DNA of 64,000 nucleotides. Origin: Hedera helix (taxonomy: Eukaryota > Streptophyta > Magnoliopsida > Apiales > Araliaceae). The notes beneath the pieces are model-generated. The model was not told the origin of the DNA. It was given only the letters and a program-made list of their open reading frames with translations, and ran no database searches. Positions 26,227-37,943 of the stretch are shown piece by piece (position 1 is the stretch's first letter; every line of letters begins with the position of its first letter). Position numbers and translations under genes: made by a program. The stretch spans positions 16,748,875-16,812,874 of the forward strand of contig OX359273.1 in assembly GCA_947179155.2 (NCBI GenBank), given 5' to 3'.

Positions 26227-27488
26227 AATGCATCACCAATGAGTTAGGTTGTTAGTCATTTTGCTAGAGCAACAAGAGAGAAAAGAGAGAGCTCCCAAGA
26301 GAGAAAAGAGAGGAAACTCTTATGAGACGATGATCCACCAAGGAGATTGCTAGAGGATAGTCAATGAAGAGTCATAAGCCAAGCTCATATCAAGAGGAAG
26401 AAGATCATCCATGTCTAAGAGGTTAAAAAGTACTCTAAACCTTTTTAATTTCCTTTTTGTTGTTTAAATAAGTTTTAAACGGTTAAAATATATTTTTAAC
26501 CGATCAAAATTTATTTTGATGGTCTAGAAATCTTTAACTATGTAATATATGTATATTCATAGTTTGATAAGTTTATATCATGATTTGGTATGTGTGTTAT
26601 GCAAATAAATGGAAGAAAATTCCATATTGCGATTTTTACCGGTAAACCCTAGTTGAGGTTGTGATTTATAGCCTTTCATTTTGAAAGCTAGAGGTTGTGT
26701 AGGAGATTTTCTTCTTTGATATGGTAAATATATAAGTTAAGAACAAAACCTAGTTGGTATAATGTTCATATGAGTTGTTATGGTTAAGATATGATTTTTA
26801 AAACTAAGGATTGTGAAGTTAGTTTTCACTTTTCCCTTGTGAGCCATTTTGAGTATATTTTCGTTTGGAATTTGGATTTGTGATCTCAAGAGAAGTTGTA
26901 GAGGGGGAAATTCTAATGAGAATTGACTCAAGAATCACCCCAAAATGTTTTGTAATGAAGGAGTTATGGTAGTTTTAATCAAAAGAGCAAAAGTTGAAAA
27001 ATCAGAAAATGGCAATTCTGCAGATTCTGCAAGAGGAGGGCCGGGGCCCTTGACACTGTTCACGGCCAGTGAGTTTTCTGTTCCGGGTCGGGTCGGGCCA
27101 TTCGGGTCGGGTCGGTTTAGGTCTTTTAAATCCAAAATTGATAAAATTGCTTAAAAATTAATATAATTAATTTGGGACCCAACTTTAATAATTATTTATT
27201 ATTTATAATAAATAATAAATAAAGTAAATAAAAACTATTATTATAATTAATTATTATTTAAAGGATATTAAATGGTAATTAAAGAAAGATGAAGTTAATA
27301 AGGTAATTATTTATTATTTTAATAAATAAGGATAATTAGTTAATTATTATTTAAATGATATTAAATAATAATTAAAGGGAGATAAAGTGAATAAAATGAT
27401 CATTTATTATTTAATGAATATTACATAATAAATGAGATTAATTAACTAAGAGATTATTACTTAAATAATCATTAAAGGATTTGAGGAT

Positions 27489-27947
27489 TGTTAAAATATT
27501 ATTAAATGGTTAATAATATTAATAAGTGATTAAAATATTATTAAATGGTTAATAATATTAATAAGTGATTAAAATATTATTAAATGGTTAATAATATTAA
27601 TAAGTGATTAAAATATTATTAAATGATTAATAATATTAATAAGTGATTAAAATATTATTAAATGATTAATAATATTAATAAGTGATTAAAATATTATTAA
27701 GTGGTTAATAATATTAATAAGTGATTAAAAGGTTATTAAAAGGTTAATAATATTAATAAGTGATTAAAATATTATTAAATGATTAATAATATTAATAAGT
27801 GATTAAAATATTATTAAATGATTAATAATATTAATAAGTGATTAAAATATTATTAAGTGGTTAATAATATTAATAAGTGATTAAAATATTGTTAAATGAT
27901 TAATAATATTAATAAGTGATTAAAATATTATTAAAGGGTTAATAATA
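27489..27947 (+). repeat. 39-bp minisatellite in LTR 3
   Basis: About 11-12 units of the same monomer; the order of variant units differs from LTR 2. Confidence 0.92.
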
Positions 27948-29093
27948 TTTGATTGTAGTTATATATTATCAAAGGTAGATAATATTTTGAGATATTTGGT
28001 ACATTATTAAATGTCCAAATCATTAAGTTGCGTAAAGAAGAAAGTTTAATTGAATTAAACCAAGGTAAGAGTCCATTGGTGATTAAATATTAGACAACTT
28101 ATAAAATATAGGTTGTATAAAGAACGCAAGGTATTGGTGAAAGATGGTTAAGCGTACCCGATATGTCCAACTAGGTTTGGGCTAGGGGTTTTGTCCGAAA
28201 CTTAAGGGTTCGTTTGTCGGACATCTTAAGAGTTAATAATTTAAAGTTAGAGTCTTATATAAAGGCTAAGTAATAGTCATTATATCTAATGATTATTTCA
28301 ATTTCCTATATAAATTGTAGGTTGAACGCAAGACGCAAATAAGCGTAAACTGGTAGAAGCGAACCAGGCAAGTTTTTCAGAACTTGCTCCTATGTGCATT
28401 AAAATGCTACAATTTGATGTTATATTATTAACATGAAGATATTTTGATGATATTTGTGATATATGAATAACATGAGATATGGTTACATGTGAAATATGTA
28501 CCGATATGAAGCATGATTTGCTAGATGCTAGTTGTTTATTGTATGTGATGCATAAGAAGTATGAACCATTCATAAAATGAAATGCATGATGTAAGAATAA
28601 AATGTAGAGCATGTATAATATGTGAATCATGTAATGTGTTATGTGTAACTGTTGAACTTGCTGAGCCGTCGTGCTCACTCTTGCCTAAACCAACATTTTC
28701 AGATAAGGCTAGTTACCTGAAGTTCTCGATAAAGAACAAGGAACAGGAAAACATATAACTTCCATTGAAGATCTAAATATCTATTATAGATATCAGTCCG
28801 AATTGGACAGGTAAATGATTGCGTAGCATAAGATATTGTTGGTACGTTATATGAGTGTTAAATACATCAAGTTGATTGTAATAGAATGTCGTATCAGGTA
28901 TGATATTAAGACATACTAGGAATGTATAAAGATTTCGATTCTGGAATAGAAAGAGATGTTGTAAAATTGTAAATAAATGGTTATTTACCAATTATAATAT
29001 TGTTGTAATTCTTAAACAATAAGGAAAAAGTTGTACTCGTGTTGAACCGGATCCGAGGTTCAAGGAACCCGGTTTTGGGGTTGTCACAAATAG

Positions 29094-29636
29094 TCCATAA
29101 TCAATCCAATTTATTATCATATATATCAACATATATATTAATAAATAATATTAATCTCATGAATTAAATAAATCATTTCATATATGTATTGGTATCATTT
29201 AATGGGCAATTTAAAGTTACAGGAAATCTAATTTCATGTTTAAAATAAATATTTTATTTTAATTATAAAATTATTTAAAAATAAACTATTTATTTTTATT
29301 ATTTTAAAATTACCCAAAATAAACTCTTTTATTTTGAAATTTTAAAATCTGTATAAAATTACGAAACTGCTTATTTTCTCAAAATTGTTCGGCTAACTAA
29401 TATAATATATTAGTTATTATATATTACATATATACAGGCTAACAAATATATATATATATATATACAAACCGAACAAATCCGTGCATTTAAAATCTACGTG
29501 GCTGCTTTGACGATCAAAATCCGAAAGTTGCTTTTCCAAAAATTTTGCTTTGCCTTTGTATCCTGATTACCGAAACAGTTTGTATAATATATAATATATA
29601 TACATCCTGTGCCTTCCATTACCGAAAACATGTGCT

Positions 29637-29672
<36 letters not shown>

Positions 29673-30110
29673 CATACATCCGTTAGTTTGATAAAGCAAC
29701 AATGCGCTGGAATACTTTTTACCGAAAACCGAAAAGTTATTTTTTTTGCTAATATTCCCGAAACAACGCCTTGTACCGAGAATCAATTTCGGTAAATATA
29801 AAAAAAATAATTTTATATAATAAATTATGCCCAATAAATTATTTTAAATATATACCCATACATATATGAAATTAAAGCAATTATATATGGGTATGTATTT
29901 AGAATAATTTATTGGGCATAATTTATATGTATGCCATATTTTTGCAAACCAACAGTGACATCAGAGCTAAACTTATGTGAATTATTAATTGCTTTAATTT
30001 CATATATGTATGGGTATATATTTAAAATAATTTATTGGGCATAATTTATTATATAAAATATATACCCATACATATATGAAATTAAAGCAATTAATAATTC
30101 GCATAAGTTT
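29094..30110 (-). other. Untranslated leader of Copia copy A, PBS-proximal part
   Basis: Continues the leader interrupted by the LARD array and is homologous to 44975-46079 of the intact Copia. It is AT-rich, with TA microsatellites near 29446-29463 and 29640-29667. The last 300 bp contain a complex inverted duplication (29811-30150). No gene is visible. Confidence 0.75.
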
Positions 30111-30150
30111 AGCTCTGATGCCACTGTTGGTTTGCAAAAATATGGCATAC
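29811..30150. repeat. Inverted duplication of LTR end, PBS and leader
   Basis: A leader segment (29811-29884, 'aaattatgcccaataaatta') is followed by its inverted copy (29885-29935), then an inverted copy of LTR end plus PBS plus leader (29930-30054, including 'gcaaaccaacagtgacatc'), then the normal leader, PBS and LTR start (30055-30150). The arms would form a long hairpin across the priming site. Confidence 0.85.
30111..30123 (-). promoter_or_regulatory. Primer-binding site of Copia copy A
   Basis: On the minus strand TGGCATCAGAGCT, one base from the LTR: an initiator-Met-type site with a T-to-C change at the fourth base. Confidence 0.8.
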
Positions 30151-32107
30151 ATATAATCAAATTATATAAGCGCAACGGAAGCAATAAGAATCAGATTTTA
30201 AAATTTTTTGTACAAACCAATAACCCGGATCTTTCTTATGCGACTATTATTAATTGAGGAAGGATAAAAGAATTTATACCTTTGTAGAACCAAGCTTCCA
30301 CGGGTACAAGTTCATCTCCCTTTAATCCTTCACGTTCTTTTTCAAATTCACCGATTAGATTCCACGGATCAATATTAGCTCCCCAAGTGTTGAGCCTCTA
30401 GAGGTGATCCACCAAGAGATCTATGAATTAAAGAAGTGGATTTTTGGTTTCTTTAAACCATGGGTGGCTAGCCCTAATTCTCTCTCTCTCTCTCTCTCTA
30501 ACTCTTAGATCTAGAGAATTATGGAGTACTCTCTCTAATCTAATGAAAGAGTGTGTAACCTTGATCTATGATAAGACTCCTCTTATTTATAGATCTAGTC
30601 AACCCTCCTAAACTATTTAGGATTAGGGTTTTAATTTAATTCCCAATTTAATTAGAAACTAAATTAATTAATTACAATTCCTAAACCATTTAGGAACTTA
30701 ATTATTTAATAATGAGAGTACTTCTTATTAATTAATTATTAAACCATTTAGTAACTTAATTAATTATTATTATAATTATAATTCCAAAACTATTTAGGAA
30801 CTTAATTATTTAATAATAATATTACTATTTATTAATTAATTCCTAAACCATTTAGGAACTAAATAATAATACTAGTAGTAATAATAATAATAGTAATAAT
30901 AATAATAATAAGACTCCTCTTATTAATTTATAATTAGTATTTCTAAAATACTAAATTATAAATATTAAGCTATTTAATTTATTCTATCACCATAGTATAA
31001 ATTAAATATACTTAATTTATTATTACGATTATGCCATCCACTTCTAAAATAAATATTACTCTTTTGCGGTGTGACCCTTTAAGTTCTCCATATTAAACCG
31101 GTTGTATAATAAATAAATTAGAAAAATTCTAATTCATTTATTACGAATTAACTCTTTAATTCAGAATAAATAATTATTCCACAATAAGGGTAAACCCTCT
31201 TAGCGATTAGTCGACTTTCCAGATAATATAGATTTCAACATTTAATCGTAAAAGAACATTTCAGTAAATAGTTACCGTACAATTCAATCCTTCTACTATA
31301 CAATGTCCCAATCAAATATAAGACACAGAATTTCTATCAAGTCTTCTTTATTTGATTATATGCATTTCAATTCACAAATACACAACTCTAGTTAATGTAA
31401 ATTAGAAACTCCTTTCTAATTCCATTCAACCCTGGCCAGGGATTTCTGAGTTGTCACTTATTGAATCGCATAGGACATTCTCTCCCTTTACTGGAAGTGG
31501 TAGATCCTTTGTTGACCATTCATCTATCTCCATATGTACCTTATCATACCCAAGCACATCCTCTGATATACCAATAGGTCTTAAGGAATATGTCAAAGTA
31601 TAACTTAGTACACACAAGATACTAAGATGATCTCAAGTCTAAGGATCACTTGTACGACTATCACATAAAGAACTCCTATTGACGGACGAGTAAAACTCCA
31701 TTAGGTGTTCCTTGAGCGAGTCACGTTCAGTGAACTTATTCTCTAATAAGCACCTACATACTTGCTTTAGTGTCTCTACACAAATGATTATGAGATCAAT
31801 TATCCTCTTCATAAGAGCAAGCATAGTATGTACCAATCTATCCGGATCTACTAATCCCCTTTTTAGTGATCCAACGATTAGGAACAATTTTAGTTTTGAG
31901 CTATCTTGAATTTAGATCTCATTAGCATGATCCTCATCATGGTTCTAAAAACATTGCTCAAAAACTATGAGTTTATCCATTTGATTAATTCAAGTAATTA
32001 ATCATGAATAAAGAAATGCCTTGATACTTTTATTAATAAATGAACAAGATTACAAAGTATATGGTTATCACATCAAATGTGATTGGCTTAAGGGCATATT
32101 ACTTTCA
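30125..32107 (-). repeat. Copia copy A 5' LTR (right)
   Basis: TGTTGGTTTGC...CATATTACTTTCA on the plus strand, 1983 bp, with a TATA-like element on the minus strand near 30597 (plus strand 'cttatttatagatc'). The region 31630-31915 belongs to a block conserved with the intact Copia LTRs and contains an 82-codon minus-strand frame (31639-31887) kept in all copies here. Confidence 0.88.
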
Positions 32108-32598
32108 TGTACATCTCTTAGGTAAAGCCGAGAATCCTTTATGATCTATCTCTATAGACCTTTATCTTGAATAGAATGTTAGGACGCTTCTTCTAAGTCC
32201 TTGATGGAGAAGTTTTTTAAACAACCATATCTTTACTGATTGTAGCATCGGTATGTCATTCCTTATCAGTAGTATATCAACATATAATACTAGGAATGTC
32301 ATAGCGCTCCCACTAACCTTTGTACACACTTGGTTCATCCTTGTTTTTGATAAAATCAAACTCTTTTGATTGTCTTATCAAAACAGATGTTTCATCTTCG
32401 AGAAATTTGCTTCAATCCATAAGTGGATAGTTGTAGCTTTTATACTTGATTTACTCCATCTATATGGAGACAAATCCTCTTGGTTGTATCATACATACAT
32501 TCTTTCGTATAGTAAGATGCAACTGCAAGTAAAATTCGAATGGATAAATGCATTTTCACAAGTAAATTTTTTTTATCATAGTCAACTCATTGACCTTG
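32108..32598 (-). pseudogene. Fragment of Copia RT, copy B
   Basis: Collinear with 7725-8223 of copy A and with parts of 40610-41140 of the intact element (RT around YVDD). Copy A and copy B share the same internal loss between 'ccatctatatggagacaaat' and 'gtatcatacatac', so both belong to one degenerate subfamily. It is cut off on the right by the Tat element at a point where copy A continues 'ttgaccttatttg'. It is not functional. Confidence 0.85.
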
Positions 32599-34827
32599 TG
32601 TAGACACCCAAAATTTGCACCTGTGTGCTAACCCTGACAGGAGGGCAAAATCGTCATTTGACCTGACATACGAAAAGGAAGGTGGACCTCAACACGAAGC
32701 CACCCCAACGATTTACGGTCAAAGCCGCCACAACGAACGACGAGCATCAGGTTACTTGAGGCAAGGCAAACAGTTGATCCAGAAGAACCTGACCTGATCA
32801 CGACGGATGACTAATGCCCCCTACGCTTACGATGTTCGGGGGTCTCGCTCCCCGGTGGGCGAACGGCTGCCCAGCTCGCCGGTGAGCTAGTGGAGGTGGA
32901 AAGGGGCAGCGGCCCCTGGAAGCAAAGCACAAAGAGCAATTTATACATCAGGTAACAGCCTTCCAAAATAATACCGCAGAAATTGGCGAATTAAGACCGC
33001 GTGACACGGAAATCGAGAAAAACGAGCCGGACAGCCGCGGATGCACCTGCGACCACCGACAAACGGGACAGTGCGCGGCTCGAGGGCGGCACACGGCAGC
33101 CGAGGATTCGGCGCGGATGGCTAGCGAGCCCAGCCGCAGATGCACCTGCGGCTGCCTGCGGAAGGCTATACATTGCCATTTCCACCCGAGAGAAGAAAAA
33201 AAGGAGAAGAAAATATATTTTCGAGAGAGAAAGAGCGCGAGAGGAGAGAGAAGAGGTCGGTTCTTGATGAGTTTTGAGAGAAAAATTCATCTCCTCTTGC
33301 TAGTTAGTTGATTGTTCTTGTAGTGTTGTTCGATTCGTTGAAATAAGAGGCTTTAATCGGCATTTTGCAAGGTGAAAAGGATGTGTTCTTGGGTTTTCCT
33401 TTTATTGTTTGTATTGTTAGCATAATGTTGTGATTGGGTTATTTGATGTTGTTGTTGTTATGATGATGATGATGATCCGTGGATTAGGTGTTGTTAGCGA
33501 GGGTTCCATCGGAACGTAACTCCTCCTAACGCCCCGATGATATCCGTACGGTGATATATCGTTCGTTATGGTAATGAGTAGTTCGTAGTGTTGAGTTTAT
33601 CATATTTGAATTATGTTATGTGATAGCCATGTTTAATCTTGTTAGATTTGGTTTATTATTGGCTGTGTAGTGATGTGAGTGATTGTGAGCCAATGGAGGA
33701 GATCCTCGTGATCGAATCCCGATGATGGACGTTTTGGTATATGTAATCCTTGTATAGGGTCCCTTGCTGTGTATTTGTAATATCGGGCCTTAAAGCGACA
33801 CCGAATCGTGATCGGGTTAAGGCCCCGTAATAATAATAAAGTATGTGATTGTGGGCGTTTGGGGTTATTTGGATGGCTCACATGCCCATGAATAGCCTCA
33901 ACGCTATTTTAATGCTTGGTTTTTTCTTTTGACACGAGAAAAGGATTTTGGGAATGAAAAGATAAAGATTTTCATAAAATCAATCAAATTAGGATATTAG
34001 AGTTACGAGGTTTAAAATTAAGAGTTGTAGTAAACTTTGATCCGGTTTGACGAAAGGCTACAAAGGGGTTTTGAAAACATCATAAAAATGATTTCATAAA
34101 AAATAGACAAACGTTTTCATTAAACTTTGGTGTATAGGGTTAAAGAGTTCCTAGAAGTTGCCTTCCTTTTATTAGACTTTACTGTTAGAAGGCAATGTAT
34201 AGTCTCGATTCCTATTTGACAAAAGTTTAAAAAAACACTATTCTCTGAAAACGACACCTAATAAAAAACCCTCATCGCTTGCGAAATTAAAATCAATCTT
34301 TATTATGAAGTAAAGCCTTGTCAATGGGGTCAAAGGACGTCTAAAACGCTTTCCAGATAAACACATTTGCCATATAAAATCAAAGCAAATTTTATGCAAA
34401 ATTCACCACAAACATTCATTTAGGCACACGCGCACACACACACACATACACACATTTTTAGGATTTTAAAAGGATAGGAAAAACATCGAGATTGCGGTAA
34501 CCGTGTTTCACGGAAGTCGGGGGGTGCCTAACACCTTCCCCTCGCTTAAGCAAGCCCCCGGACTCTATGAATCTCGGTTTGCAGACCAATTAATTCGGAG
34601 TCACATATGAGCCAGCGATTACGAAAACAAAATTCGGATGAGTTGGTACATCCATTTCAAATATACCAACTGGCGACTCTGGTCAATTGGCTCATAAAGA
34701 AATCGATCTTTCAAAACCCGTCGACATTAAGCCGACCCTTTTCAAAATCACATTTAATTCAAAAGGCTAAAATTGGAAAGGGCTTTTATTATTAAAAGAC
34801 GAAACGACGAAAATCCCGGCGTCGGCA
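32599..34827 (+). repeat. Tat element 5' LTR (2229 bp)
   Basis: TGTAGACACCCAAAATTTGC...GGCGTCGGCA. It contains GC-rich inverted motifs CCGC(G/A)GATGCACCTGCG(G/A) at 33035-33052 and 33134-33151, a GA-rich tract (33185-33255), an ATG microsatellite near 33461-33475, and a region (34500-34560) shared with the solo LTR. The first ~550 bp differ from the 3' LTR at about 20 positions by eye, mostly transitions; the rest differs little. Confidence 0.92.
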
Positions 34828-34829
34828 GC

Positions 34830-34847
34830 TGGCGACTCTACTGGGGA
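34830..34847 (+). promoter_or_regulatory. Primer-binding site of the Tat element
   Basis: TGGCGACTCTACTGGGGA begins two bases after the LTR. This differs from the initiator-Met site used by the other elements here. Tat/Ogre elements are known to use other tRNAs (tRNA-Arg has been reported for Ogre), but I have not matched the tRNA. Confidence 0.75.
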
Positions 34848-35618
34848 GAGTAGAGGGCTTAAGCCGCATTTAAAATGTCGATGTTTTCCTATCCCTTAAA
34901 AATCTAAAAATATGTGTGCATTACTTGCGATTAATCTACCTTTTGTGCGTGTATGAATGAATGTGTGAGTTTTGTGATTGCTTTACGAATGCTTTACCTT
35001 AATGTCATCATTTGCATACGGTGAGGTACGATGAATGTATGATGAATGTATGTTGAGCAGTTCCTCCTCCTGAGGCAAACCCGTCGGATGTGGATTACTG
35101 GACTCAAAGGGGCGCTCCCCGGCGAGGCTCAGGAAAAGCATCCACTCAGATCCAATCCAATTGAAAGATCGGATTTATTTCCCTTCTAGTATGTTGCGAA
35201 GATCTGGGAACCTTCATGCCAAAAAGCCCGCGAGAGTAACTTAGGATAGGTCAGCCTTAGATGAACCCGACGCGTGGAAAGTCTCTTCATACCCTTGTAC
35301 ACTTTACGCACATAACATCATGCATAGTCAAATATTTTTGTGCCTCCCGCTCTGTCAAAATAAAAGTACTAACCTCTGTTTTACAGGGACAGCTTGGAGA
35401 GCATCATAAACTGCACAATGTCATACTTTGGTTAAAATAAAGGGATACTGACCCTATTTTGCAGAAAAAGATTACAAAACCCAAAAATACAAAAATATTT
35501 GCTTTAGCATGCATCTGCCAATGTCATTTCTAGGAACTAAACCTCGGTTTGTTTTATTTGCAGGATTGCGCCCCAAACTCGTCTCCGATCCAAGAAAGCC
35601 AGAGAATCGACGGTCGAA
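34848..35618 (+). other. Untranslated leader of the Tat element
   Basis: About 770 bp between PBS and gag, with no long frame. Nothing specific beyond its position. Confidence 0.7.
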
Positions 35619-36887
35619 ATGGCTGAGAACCCCAATCCTAATCCGGCTCCCGTATCTCGGGAAGAATTCGATGCTGTGAGAAATCAAATGACAGAGCTGA
35701 CAATGTTGCTGAAAGAGCATTTTAAACTAAAATCAGGGCCACAACCTGAGGACCTGCCGGGGCCATCATCTCAAGGGAGCGGACCGACCATAGAAACTCC
35801 GAAGGTTGAACCGCCAAAGCAAGTTATTATCATCCCAGAAGATGAGGTTGCCAACAGTGTCAGCAAAAAGTTAAAACAGATGGAAGAGGCCATAAAAACT
35901 ATGAAGGGGATCGGGTCATATGGCAGTGTTAACTACTCCGATTTGTGCATTTTTCCGGGAACCAGATATCCCGAGAAGTTCAAGCTCCCCGAATTTGAAA
36001 AGTATAACGAGTCGGGGGATCCGTACACGCATCTGAAAGTATACATCGTAGAGCTAGGGGGATATGCTGAGGACGAATCATTGAGAATGCAACTGTTCCA
36101 GAAAAGCCTGACAGGGGAGGCTAGGACATGGTATGCGAGGTTCGATAATGCTAAGATTCACAATTGGGAGGAGCTGGCCCACACCTTCCTAACGCAGTAT
36201 AGCTTTCAATCCCAGATGGCCCCGGACCGATACCAGATGACGAAAATTAGAAAGCAGACCAATGAATCGTTCAGAGACTACGCTCAACGGTGGAGGAGGA
36301 TGGCGGCCCAAGTGAACCCACCCATGAGTGAGGTAGAGATGGTAATGACCTTCATCGATATACAAGACGCCCCTTACTATGAAAGGGTGATAGCAGGGAT
36401 AGGGAAGCCTTTTGTGGAGATGATCAAACACGGGGAAATGGCAGAAATGGGGTTGAAGTCAGGAAAGATCCGAGATTTCACAGCTCTTGAAGCTGTTGCT
36501 GAGCAAATCCAGAGTGGAAACTATGACAGTTCTTCCTGGAGATGCCAGAAGAAAAAAGAAGATGATGTGTCCCTGGTATTACAAGGGCTATCTGGGAAAG
36601 CAATGACCAGCCCCCCAGTCCGCATGCAAAGAAATGAGGCCCCGCGTCCATCCAATTTCAACAATCCAAGATATGAGGGGCGCAGGAAATTCGAAAAGCC
36701 ACAAGAGAGGGAGTTCACCCCATTGGGGGATTCATTGGAGCAAATACTGGTCATGTTGGTAAGCCAGAAGAAGATTACAAAGCTGGCGCCTCCTTCGGAC
36801 CCGAATGGTAAAAGATATGACCCTAGCAAGAGATGCGCTTATCATTCGGCATCCCGGGGCATGATACCCAGGACTGCTGGTCATTAA
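35619..36887 (+). pseudogene. gag: Tat gag, frameshifted at its zinc knuckle
   Basis: Would encode the capsid/nucleocapsid protein. Starts MAENPNPNPAPVSREEF; residues about 130-270 match the plant retrotransposon Gag core (RMQLFQKSLTGEARTWYARF, SFRDYAQRWRRMAAQVNPP). The end should carry a CCHC-type knuckle: the frame enters it with RCAYHS, but one G appears to be missing near 36848-36850, so the reading moves to a wrong frame and stops at 36885. The frame that continues correctly (GIPGHDTQDCWSLKHK) is the one starting at 36833. In an intact relative gag and protease would be one frame. A programmed -1/+1 shift is possible but no slippery site is evident. Confidence 0.85.
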
Positions 36888-37943
36888 AACACAAGATCCA
36901 GAACATGATTGACAGCGGGGAGATCGTGGTGGAACAACCGGAACCCCCAAATGTAAAGGCCAACCCTTTTCCCGAACACAATGGGGGAGGCGTGAACGTA
37001 GTGGAAGCCAGTGGGGTGGAAGGTCCCTTGAAATCAATATACGTAAGAAAGATAGAAGGAGAAATTGCTATGACCAATGCCCAGGAGGGCGCGCAAAATG
37101 AGCCTATCAAGTTGGTTGGGGTAATTCGAAGTACCAAAAGGGAGCCTATCCGGTTGACGGCCCCAAGACCCCTTGTTATAGCAGTCAGGTCACAATTGCC
37201 AATTACCAGTCTGAAGGCTGTTCCGTGGAATTACGGGGGGACGACCGAGGAGGAGGCCAGTTGTGCATCAGTCAGCTCCAAGGGAAATCCATTGTATTTA
37301 CCGAGGCGGGTTTTTGAGAACAAGAAAAAGGAAAATGGGAAAATATCGGAGGAAAAAGCTTTGGAGTTTTGGGAGAAAATGAGCCGCGGCAAGGCAGATG
37401 TGGTTAAGGCACTGGAGGTGCAGCCACCCCTGACATCCATCTTAGATCTGGTATTGGCATCCAATGATCATCATCAGGTGTTAAGCAAAGTCCTGGAAGA
37501 GGCTTATGTCCCCAAGTCAATTAATACAGAGAGATTCGGCCACTTGGTGGGCCACCTGTTGGATAGCAATGTAATATCATTCACCGACGACGATATCCCC
37601 GAAGAAGGGAGGAGGCACCGGAGGCCATTACACATTGCGGTCATCTCCTCCGGATATGTGATGAACGGAGTCTTGATTGATGGTGGGTCAGCCCTGAATA
37701 TTTGCCCATATAGTACTCTGGAGAAGATGAAGATCAACCCTAAGCGCCTGCGGGCCAGCCAAGTGGTGGTAAAGGCGTTCGACGGGTCTAGAAAGGATAC
37801 GGTGGGAGAGATTGAGCTGCCGGTGGAGATCGGGCCTTACATTTTTGACATTTCTTTCCAGGTGCTAGATATCGCGGCCAGTTACAACATGCTGCTAGGG
37901 AGGCCCTGGATTCATATGGCCGGGGCAGTTCCCTCCACCCTGC
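36850..37943 (+). pseudogene. pro: Tat protease region, cut by Copia insertion
   Basis: Continues Gag-Pro in the shifted frame from GIPGHDTQDCWSLKHK, through a linker, to an aspartic protease: VLIDGGSALNICP (DGGS in place of the common D-T/S-G) near residue 283 of this frame, and LLGRPWIHMAGAVPST just before the break. It would cleave the polyprotein. The Copia element enters inside a Leu/His codon boundary after 'PST'; the same frame resumes on the far side at 47945 with HQQIKFIVEGHLVTI. The frame running on to 38032 reads into Copia LTR and is not natural. Confidence 0.88.

Larger units (their letters stand above)
11876..29088 (+). mobile_element. Tandem LARD-type array: LTR-int-LTR-int-LTR
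   Basis: Three LTRs of 4.27-4.38 kb alternate with two internal regions of 2.14 kb. The outer ends carry one TSD, AATAG, at 11871-11875 and 29089-29093. LTRs start TGTAATATCCC and end GGTTGTCACA. Each internal region starts with an initiator-Met-type PBS and ends with 'ttcggggacgaaattc' plus a PPT, typical of Tekay/Del chromoviruses. No gag or pol is recognisable, so it is a large retrotransposon derivative that would need enzymes from another element. The array is best explained by unequal crossing-over between LTRs of one insertion. Confidence 0.9.
24819..29088 (+). repeat. LARD array LTR 3 (4270 bp)
   Basis: TGTAATATCCC...GGTTGTCACA followed by the TSD AATAG. It has only one AGGGCCGGGGCCCT block (about 27037-27050), where LTR 1 has two separated by 'tgtttcctttgtaaaagg', so a ~32-bp duplication was gained or lost. 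TATA box at 26218-26226; minisatellite at 27489-27947 with 11-12 units. Confidence 0.9.
2943..32107 (-). mobile_element. Copia copy A, degenerate and split by two insertions
   Basis: A Ty1/Copia element on the minus strand: LTRs at 2943-7148 and 30125-32107, PPT next to the left LTR, a decayed pol, a long leader and an initiator-Met-type PBS next to the right LTR. The solo Tat LTR (3538-5705) and the LARD array (11876-29088) are later insertions, each with a perfect 5-bp TSD. Removing the array joins 'ggtcaatag' to 'tccataatc', as in the homologous leader of the intact Copia at 44970. The outer flanks (acaag left, tgtac right) do not match, so the element itself has no visible TSD. Confidence 0.85.

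Noticed and set aside
35472..37464. Minus-strand frames of 76-104 codons across gag and protease
   Set aside because: Shadows of the plus-strand coding frame, without domain similarity.
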